Assembly: GCF_004363725.1 (NCBI RefSeq)
Contig: NZ_SNZF01000008.1
Coordinates: forward strand, 1 to 64,000
Source of the DNA: Aquamicrobium defluvii
GTDB lineage: Bacteria; Pseudomonadota; Alphaproteobacteria; Rhizobiales; Rhizobiaceae
Length of the DNA stretch: 64,000 bases
Direction of reading: 5' to 3'
The notes under the pieces were generated by a model that was given only the letters and a program-made list of their open reading frames with translations, ran no database searches and was not told where the DNA came from. Below, piece by piece: positions 58,204 to 64,000 of this stretch. How positions within the stretch are numbered: the stretch's first letter is position 1; every line of letters starts with the position of its first letter. Position numbers and translations under genes: made by a program.

Positions 58204-59331
58204 TCAGAGAACGACGACTTTGGTGCCGGTCTTCACGCGCCGGTAAAGGTCCATCACATGGTCGTTGATCATCCGGAAGCATCCGTTGGACGAGTTTGTG
58301 CCAATCGTCTGTGGCTGGTTGGTGCCATGGATACGCAGATAGGTATCCTTCTTGCCTTCGTAAAGGTAGATGGCGCGGGCGCCCAGCGGATTGTCGGGGC
58401 CGCCCGGCATGCCGTCCTTGTAGCGGCCGTACTTGGCCGGCTCGCGCTGCTGCATGTCCTTGGTGGGAATCCAGCGCGGCCACTCCTGCTTGTCGCCGAC
58501 GACCGTGGTGCCCTTGTACTGAAGCCCGTCACGGCCGACCGCAATGGCGTAGCGGCGCGCGGTGAACGGCGTCTCGACCAGATAGAGACGATGCGCGTTG
58601 GTATCGATGACAATGGTTCCGGGCTCGTAGCCCGTAAAGCTCACCTGCTGCGGTTCGAATTCCGGCTTCACGTTGAACTTCTTCTTCGCCTGACGCTCCT
58701 GCAGAACCGAGTCCAGGGCGCGGGTCTCGGGCAGATAGGCAATGCTGCTCCCGGCCGATGAGCCGGAACCGAACAGACCCGCAAGCAGCCCGCCGCTGCG
58801 CTGCTGCCGGACTTCGCGCGATTCGCTGCGCAGCTCGCCGTTGTTGCCGCTGCGCGCAATCGCCATCACGTCGGCGGAGATCGGTTGCTGAACCTCTTCG
58901 ACGACCCTGGGCGCGGCCACGGCCTCCTTCACAGGCGCCTGGCGTACGGCCGCCGGCGCCCGCTCGGCCCGGGTGACCCTGCTCTGCTCGCGCTTTTCCT
59001 GAAACGCCTTGCGCTCGGCCTCCGCCTTTGCCTTTGCGGCCTCGCGCATCGCAAGCTTCCTGGCTTCGAGGGCCTTGGCACGCGCCTCAGCCTGCTCGGC
59101 CCTGACCTGCTTCTCCAGTTCCCTGATGCGAGCCAGGTCTCCGTCGGTCGGCTTCTTCTTCCGCTTCAGGGTTCTCAGTTCCGCACTGGCGCTCTTGGCG
59201 GCCACTTCGACGACGGCTGTCGCCTCCGGCGCCCGGGGAGCGGCACCGGCTGCAATCGGTGCGGCGTAGGCCGGCGCACCCACGAACATCGTTGTGCACA
59301 GGCCCATCAATATGAAGCTGCGAAGCTGCAT
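58204..59331 (-). CDS. L,D-transpeptidase (YkuD domain)
   Basis: A 375-residue exported protein; signal peptide to about AYA-APIA. An Ala/Glu/Lys-rich coiled coil (about 55-115) is followed by a linker and a C-terminal YkuD domain with HGTNQPQTIG and SSNGCFRM, the catalytic Cys context. It forms 3-3 cross-links in peptidoglycan or attaches proteins to it. The start at 59331 gives a proper signal; the upstream frame is not signal-like. Confidence 0.9.
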   Translation of the reverse strand: MQLRSFILMGLCTTMFVGAPAYAAPIAAGAAPRAPEATAVVEVAAKSASAELRTLKRKKKPTDGDLARIRELEKQVRAEQAEARAKALEARKLAMREAAKAKAEAERKAFQEKREQSRVTRAERAPAAVRQAPVKEAVAAPRVVEEVQQPISADVMAIARSGNNGELRSESREVRQQRSGGLLAGLFGSGSSAGSSIAYLPETRALDSVLQERQAKKKFNVKPEFEPQQVSFTGYEPGTIVIDTNAHRLYLVETPFTARRYAIAVGRDGLQYKGTTVVGDKQEWPRWIPTKDMQQREPAKYGRYKDGMPGGPDNPLGARAIYLYEGKKDTYLRIHGTNQPQTIGTNSSNGCFRMINDHVMDLYRRVKTGTKVVVL

Positions 59332-59644
59332 GGCGAAAATCCGATCAGAAATGCTGTTGCCTGAGGCTTGCCCCCGGTCCTCCGTCGGGCACCCGTCGGC
59401 AAATCTATAGTCGATAGGCCATGCCGACCTCAAGCGCGAGCTTGCATGCGGAACGGCAAAATACCGTGATAAAATGCATTTGCCGAAACTGTGTTCAAAC
59501 AACAACAGTTTCGGCAACGCAAGCCTCCGCAAAGCCGGCTTAAAGCGCGTCGCGATCCTGCGGATTCACGCCTTACGCTTTAAGCCATTGTTTTTTTAGC
59601 ATGTCGTTGCCCCGAAACCGATTTCCACTTTCGGGCGACATGCT
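59332..59644. other. 313-base gap between L,D-transpeptidase and secG
   Basis: Besides the repeat at 59541-59647 it carries no gene; it is likely promoter region of the transpeptidase. The left 200 bases show no notable structure. Confidence 0.45.
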
Positions 59645-59647
59645 TTA
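59541..59647. repeat. Dispersed palindromic repeat, copy 2
   Basis: Same family as the copy at 21473. It opens TAAAGCGCGTCGCGATCC, has T-run TTTTTTTAGC, and closes with GCATGTCG (59599-59606) pairing CGACATGC (59636-59643) plus an inner stem CCCGAAA/TTTCGGG. Overlaps the secG stop by 3 bases. Confidence 0.75.
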
Positions 59648-60103
59648 GTTGTTGGGAACCTGCGGCTGTGCCGGCTGGGTTCCCTCCGCCGGCGCCGGAA
59701 CCGTGCCGGCTTCAGGCGCGGCAGGGACACCGCCTTCGGGTGCCGCAGGCGCCGCAGCCCCTGGCGCGGAAGGTGCTGCGGGAGTCACCTGGCCCGGAAG
59801 CTGGTCCAGAACGCCCTGCCCGGCCGGTGCATTCTGCTGCTGGGTCGCGGCGGGAACACGGTCGAGAATGTCGGTCGGCTTGGAGCCATAGCGTGCGAGG
59901 ATCGACAGGCCGAGCGACGTGATGAAAAAGGCAGCGGCCAGAATTGCCGTGGCGCGCGTCAGAGCATTCGCCGCGCCGCGCGCGGTCATGAAGCCCGAGC
60001 CGCCACCGATGCCAAGCCCTCCACCTTCAGAACGCTGAACCAGCACGACGCCGACAAGCGCGAGCACGATCATGAGATGGATGACGATAAGTACGGTTTC
60101 CAT
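59645..60103 (-). CDS. secG: Preprotein translocase subunit SecG
   Basis: A 152-residue protein. Two hydrophobic segments (VLIVIHLMIVLALVGVVLV and ATAILAAAFFITSLGLSIL) flank QRSEGGGLGIGGGSG, the SecG signature. It joins SecYE in the inner-membrane channel. A proline/alanine-rich tail (~75 residues) is typical of alphaproteobacteria. AAGGTAG before the ATG. Confidence 0.94.
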   Translation of the reverse strand: METVLIVIHLMIVLALVGVVLVQRSEGGGLGIGGGSGFMTARGAANALTRATAILAAAFFITSLGLSILARYGSKPTDILDRVPAATQQQNAPAGQGVLDQLPGQVTPAAPSAPGAAAPAAPEGGVPAAPEAGTVPAPAEGTQPAQPQVPNN

Positions 60104-60255
60104 GGGTCTACCTTGGCAATGCCTGGCGGCCGCTTGCGCGACGGCTCTTTGGAGGCGGCTCAATACAATGCTTTGAAGGCATTTCCAAGTCCACGCCCGG
60201 AATAAGCCGTCGTCCGGTCATGTAGGGGCGCGCAGTGCAGCGCGCCACCTTTTCT

Positions 60256-61020
60256 TCAAAGGTGCTCGTAGGCTTCGGCAATGCCGAGGAAATCGGCGGC
60301 CTTGAGGCTCGCCCCGCCGACAAGCGCGCCGTCGACGTTCTCCACACCGAGCAGTTCGACCGCGTTGGACGGTTTGACCGATCCGCCGTACAGAATGCGC
60401 ATGGTTCTGGCCTGCGGGCCCAGCTTTTCGCCAAGCTGGGCGCGGATATGCGCATGGGCGGCCGCCACGTCCTGCGCGGTCGGCGTCAGTCCGGTCCCGA
60501 TCGCCCAGACCGGCTCGTAGGCAATGATGGTGTTGGCTGCCGTGGCGCTTGCCGGCACGGAACCGTCGATCTGCCGCGAAAGGACACCGAGCGTCTCGCC
60601 CGCCTGCCGCTGCTCGTTGGTTTCACCGATGCAGACGATCGCGACGAGGCCGGCGCGCCAGGCGGCTTCGGCCTTGGCGCGGACGGACGCATCATCTTCC
60701 CCGTGGTCGGTGCGGCGCTCCGAATGGCCGACGATCACATGGCTTGCGCCAGCATCCCTGAGCATCTCCGCCGAAATGTCGCCGGTATGGGCGCCGCTTT
60801 CCCTGGCATGGCAGTCCTCTCCGCCGGCGCGAACCGGGGTGCTTTCCAAAATTCCGGCCGCGCGGGACAGAAGGGTTGCCGGCACGCAAATCAGCGCTTC
60901 GGTCTGGGCATCGAGCCCCCGCATGAAGCCGTCGCCGATCATCCTCAACTCGTCGAGGGAGGCGCTGGTGCCGTTCATCTTCCAGTTGCCCGCGACGAGC
61001 GGTCGAATTCCTGGCGTCAT
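60256..61020 (-). CDS. tpiA: Triosephosphate isomerase
   Basis: A 254-residue TIM barrel interconverting DHAP and GAP. GNWKMNG, HSERR (electrophile His), [11 protein letters not shown] (catalytic Glu) and YGGSVKPSN are present. The start at 61020 is [17 protein letters not shown]. Upstream extension is not coding-like. Part of the tpiA/secG/pyrG side of the core cluster. Confidence 0.96.
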   Translation of the reverse strand: MTPGIRPLVAGNWKMNGTSASLDELRMIGDGFMRGLDAQTEALICVPATLLSRAAGILESTPVRAGGEDCHARESGAHTGDISAEMLRDAGASHVIVGHSERRTDHGEDDASVRAKAEAAWRAGLVAIVCIGETNEQRQAGETLGVLSRQIDGSVPASATAANTIIAYEPVWAIGTGLTPTAQDVAAAHAHIRAQLGEKLGPQARTMRILYGGSVKPSNAVELLGVENVDGALVGGASLKAADFLGIAEAYEHL

Positions 61021-61146
61021 GGCTTTATGTATCTCCGACAGGTTCCATATGTGCGCCTTCAGTAGCAAAATCGGACCACAAAGCAATCGACAGTGACGCC
61101 CAAGGAGGCTATTGCCCTTGAGCCTTGTCTGAAACCGGAAGTGAAC

Positions 61147-63039
61147 ATGCTCGACAGCCTCAGAAAAGCCGCGGGAACCTGGGTCGCCAAAATTTTGCTC
61201 CTCATACTGGTGCTGAGCTTTGCAGTTTGGGGTATTTCCGGTCAGGTCTCTGGCGTGCTCGGCGGACACGAATCCGTGGTCAAGGTCGGCGGCACCTCCG
61301 TTTCCGTGAATGAATACCGGCTGGCGTACGACCGGCAGCTCAACGCGCTTTCCCAGCAATTCGGCCAGCGCCTGACGCAGGAACAGGTGAATGCGCTGGG
61401 TCTCGACCGGCAGGTGCTGGCGCAACTCGTGTCGGGCGCGCTGCTGGACGAGCAGGCTCGCAGGATGGGCCTCGGCATTTCGCAGGACCGCCTCGCCGCC
61501 CTCACCCACGAAGATACGGCCTTCCACGGCCCCGGCGGCCAGTTCGACCGCCAGATGTTCGATTATGTGCTGCGGCAGGTGGGAATGCGCCCGGAGGATT
61601 ATCTCCACAACCGCGCTCAGGTGGCGCGGCGTCAGCAGATCATCGAGGCGGCAACGGACGGCATCAGGATGCCGGACACATTCCTGAAGGCGTTCGCGCT
61701 CTATCAGGGTGAAGACCGTACGGTCGATTATCTGGTCCTGCCGAAGTCGCTGGTCGAGCCCGTCGCGGCGCCATCCGATGCCGATCTTTCCGCCTACTTC
61801 GAAGAAAACAGGCAGCGCTACGCTGCGCCCGAATACCGCAAGTTCTCCTATGTGCGGCTTGAGCCGGAGGACATCATGGATGTCGCCTCCGTCAGCGACG
61901 AGCAGGTGGCCGAAGACTACGAGAAGAACAAGTCGCTGTTCACCACGCCCGAGACACGCAAGATCGAGCAGATCGTGTTCGGATCAGAACAGGATGCCCA
62001 GACCGCACGCGATTCGATCAACAGCGGAGCCACTTTCGACAAGGTCTATGCCGCCCAGGGCAAGTCCGAGGCCGATGTCCAGCTCGGCACGCTTGCCAGG
62101 GACAAGATCGCCGATCAGGCTGTTGCGGACGTGGCCTTCGGGCTTGGCGTCAATGAAGTCAGTCAGGTGGTGAAGGGTGCATTCGGTCCCGTTCTGATCA
62201 GGGTGACGGAGATAAACCCCGAGCTGGTGAAACCGCTCGCCGAGGTTTCCGACCAGATCCGCAAGGATCTGGCGCTGGCTGAAGCCAGCCGAGTGCTGCT
62301 GGAAGTGCATGACGCCTATGAAGACGCACGCGCCGGAGGCGACACCATGGAGGAAGCAGCCTCCAAACAGCGCCTGAAAGTCGTTACAATCGAATCCATC
62401 GACCGGTCCGGGCGGGCACCTGACGGGAGCATCATCCGCGGTCTGCCTGAATCGGCAAACCTCATTCGATCGGTATTCGAGGCGGAGGCCGGCATCGAGA
62501 ATGAAAGCATCACCACGGCCAATGGCGGCTACCTCTTCTATGAGGTGAACTCCGTTACCCCGGCGCGCGAGCGCACTCTCGACGAGGTTCGCGAGCGCGT
62601 CGTTGCAGACTGGACGGTTCACGAGACCTCAAAGAAGCTTATGGCAAAGGCAGCGGAACTGGAAAAGCGCGCCGGAGAAGGGGTCGAACTGGATGCCCTC
62701 GCCTCGGAGCTTTCACTGGAGAAGCAGACCAAGCGCGGGCTGAAGCGTGCCGCCGACGATGCGGACTTCGGCCGCGACGGCACCGCCGAAATCTTCGAGG
62801 TCGGAGAAGGCGGATCCGGCGTCATACCATCACCCACCGGCGATGCGCAGATCCTGTTCAAGGTCACTCAGGTGGTTGAGCCTGCCGGCGCCGATGCCAG
62901 CACAGTGCCGGAAGATGTCCGCACCTCCTTCGCGTCCGGACTTTCGGGCGATCTGCTCGACCAGTTCGTTGCCCAGTTGCAGAGCGTGTACAAGGTCGAG
63001 ATCGATCAGGTTGCCGTGTCGCAGGCGCTGGCCCGATGA
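61147..63039 (+). CDS. ppiD: PpiD-like peptidylprolyl isomerase, SurA_N domain
   Basis: A 630-residue periplasmic chaperone anchored by one N-terminal helix ([18 protein letters not shown]). A SurA-N-like helical domain (about 35-230) leads to a parvulin-like region (about 240-370, [21 protein letters not shown]). It assists outer-membrane protein folding. GGAAG precedes the ATG at 61147. Its TGA overlaps the trpD ATG by 4 bases. Divergent from tpiA. Confidence 0.92.
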   Translation: MLDSLRKAAGTWVAKILLLILVLSFAVWGISGQVSGVLGGHESVVKVGGTSVSVNEYRLAYDRQLNALSQQFGQRLTQEQVNALGLDRQVLAQLVSGALLDEQARRMGLGISQDRLAALTHEDTAFHGPGGQFDRQMFDYVLRQVGMRPEDYLHNRAQVARRQQIIEAATDGIRMPDTFLKAFALYQGEDRTVDYLVLPKSLVEPVAAPSDADLSAYFEENRQRYAAPEYRKFSYVRLEPEDIMDVASVSDEQVAEDYEKNKSLFTTPETRKIEQIVFGSEQDAQTARDSINSGATFDKVYAAQGKSEADVQLGTLARDKIADQAVADVAFGLGVNEVSQVVKGAFGPVLIRVTEINPELVKPLAEVSDQIRKDLALAEASRVLLEVHDAYEDARAGGDTMEEAASKQRLKVVTIESIDRSGRAPDGSIIRGLPESANLIRSVFEAEAGIENESITTANGGYLFYEVNSVTPARERTLDEVRERVVADWTVHETSKKLMAKAAELEKRAGEGVELDALASELSLEKQTKRGLKRAADDADFGRDGTAEIFEVGEGGSGVIPSPTGDAQILFKVTQVVEPAGADASTVPEDVRTSFASGLSGDLLDQFVAQLQSVYKVEIDQVAVSQALAR

Positions 63040-64000
63040 GTGCGCTGAAACCCTTCATTGCGAGCGTCGCGGCCGGCAGGCCGCTAAGCTTCGATGAAGC
63101 GCGCGAGGCGTTCGACATCATCATGTCGGGCGACGCCACTCCCGGCCAGATCGGCGGTTTTCTGATGGCGTTGCGCGTGCGCGGCGAGACGGTCGGTGAA
63201 ATTTCCGGCGCGGTGGCGACGATGCGCGACAAGATGCTGCGCGTTTCCGCACCGGCCAATGCAATCGACATTGTCGGAACCGGCGGCGATGGCCTGCACA
63301 GCTTCAACATCTCCACCGCTTCCGCCTTCGTCATAGCGGCCAGTGGCGTGCCGGTGGCCAAGCACGGCAACCGTGGCCTGTCATCGCTGACCGGCACCGC
63401 CGATGTGCTGACAAAACTCGGCGTCAACATCGAGCTTGCTCCGGATGCGATCACCCGCTGCGTCGAACAGGCCGGTATCGGTTTCATGTTCGCGCCCTCC
63501 CACCATCCGGCCATGAAGCATGTCGGTCCCGTGCGCGTGGAGCTGGCAACCCGGACGATCTTCAATCTGGTGGGGCCCCTCACCAATCCGGCCGGTGTCG
63601 GCCGCCAGCTCGTTGGCGTCTTTGCGCCCGAGTGGGTGGTGCCCGCGGCGGAGGCGCTGAAAGCCCTCGGTTCCAGCCATGTATGGGTTGTGCATGGCGA
63701 CGGCTATGACGAGATCACCACGACCGGCGAAACGCAGGTTGCCGAACTGAAGGATGGCCAGGTGCGTTCCTTCACGCTGACCCCCGAGGCAGCGGGATTG
63801 GGACGGCACTCCAAGGAAGATTTGCGGGGCGGCGATTCCGAAACCAATGCCGCGGCACTTCGCAATGTGCTTTCCGGCGGTGCCGGAGCCTATCGCGACA
63901 CCGTGCTGATGAATGCCGGAGCCGGGCTGGTGGTCGCAGGCGCGGTCGCAGAACTGGCCGATGGCATCGCGAAAGCACGCGAGGCGATCGACAGCGGCCG
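63036..64000 (+). CDS. trpD: Anthranilate phosphoribosyltransferase, cut by the window edge
   Basis: At least 321 residues of the tryptophan-pathway enzyme joining PRPP and anthranilate. [14 protein letters not shown] is the phosphate loop, and [17 protein letters not shown] is the anthranilate/PRPP-binding segment. No stop is reached by base 64000. ATG overlaps the ppiD stop (ATGA). Downstream trpC is expected but outside the window. Confidence 0.95.
   Translation, partial: MSALKPFIASVAAGRPLSFDEAREAFDIIMSGDATPGQIGGFLMALRVRGETVGEISGAVATMRDKMLRVSAPANAIDIVGTGGDGLHSFNISTASAFVIAASGVPVAKHGNRGLSSLTGTADVLTKLGVNIELAPDAITRCVEQAGIGFMFAPSHHPAMKHVGPVRVELATRTIFNLVGPLTNPAGVGRQLVGVFAPEWVVPAAEALKALGSSHVWVVHGDGYDEITTTGETQVAELKDGQVRSFTLTPEAAGLGRHSKEDLRGGDSETNAAALRNVLSGGAGAYRDTVLMNAGAGLVVAGAVAELADGIAKAREAIDSG

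Overview
The window is chromosomal DNA from an alphaproteobacterium of the order Hyphomicrobiales (Rhizobiales), most likely a Phyllobacteriaceae/Mesorhizobium-type organism. This rests on the high G+C, alphaproteobacterial gene orders (dat/hfq/hflX/mazG; pyrG, secG, tpiA, ppiD, trpD; rlpA, dac, tmk, holB, metG, tatD), a rhizobial phosphatidylcholine synthase, and intergenic palindromes resembling those seen in Brucella, Ochrobactrum and Mesorhizobium. The genus call is an inference from memory; no search was run.

Bases 1 to about 6,500 are accessory. The left edge is the end of an IS21-family element cutting into a PD-(D/E)XK nuclease-like gene. A compact three-gene operon follows: an NrtR-like Nudix/winged-helix regulator, an SPFH/band-7 membrane-scaffold protein and a divergent NAD-kinase-fold protein. 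Next come an uncharacterised HTH/coiled-coil protein and a DUF433 antitoxin-like protein whose 3' ends overlap convergently. The NrtR/SPFH/NAD-kinase-like operon is the best candidate here for an undescribed system, probably linked to NAD or ADP-ribose sensing at the membrane.

From 6.6 to 14 kb a dense minus-strand operon carries DNA replication, tRNA charging and envelope genes (rlpA, a DacF-like protein with altered catalytic motifs, tmk, holB, metG, tatD, MBL hydrolase). From 14 to 20 kb there is a fatty-acid module (thiolase, acyl-CoA synthetase) with a divergent AraC regulator broken by one in-frame TAG, then a frameshifted flavin oxidoreductase pseudogene and tRNA-Ser(UGA). A TerC-family gene at 20.1 kb has a leader resembling the yybP-ykoY manganese riboswitch.

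From 21.6 to 26.5 kb lies a BMP-type nucleoside ABC transporter operon. From 26.5 to 40.5 kb are core genes: quinone oxidoreductase, pcs, UbiH-like, hspQ, aspS, rnd, MAPEG, guaB, an MFS pump, rlmE, gppA and a YbhN-like membrane protein. At 40.7 to 44.4 kb an integration scar is likely: tRNA-Gln(CUG), a frameshifted serine recombinase, dusA, an enoyl-CoA hydratase and a fragment of a GMC oxidoreductase.

From 44.4 to 53.5 kb are an unusual GNAT-MazG fusion, hflX, hfq, a D-amino-acid transaminase, a DapB-like protein lacking the usual catalytic histidines, an OmpA-family protein, and a sulfur/aminoacyl operon (cysK-like, AlaX, SseA, GNAT). The right end carries an SDR, a DEAD-box helicase, pyrG, an L,D-transpeptidase, secG, tpiA, ppiD and a trpD cut by the window edge. 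No rRNA operon, CRISPR array or intact prophage was seen.
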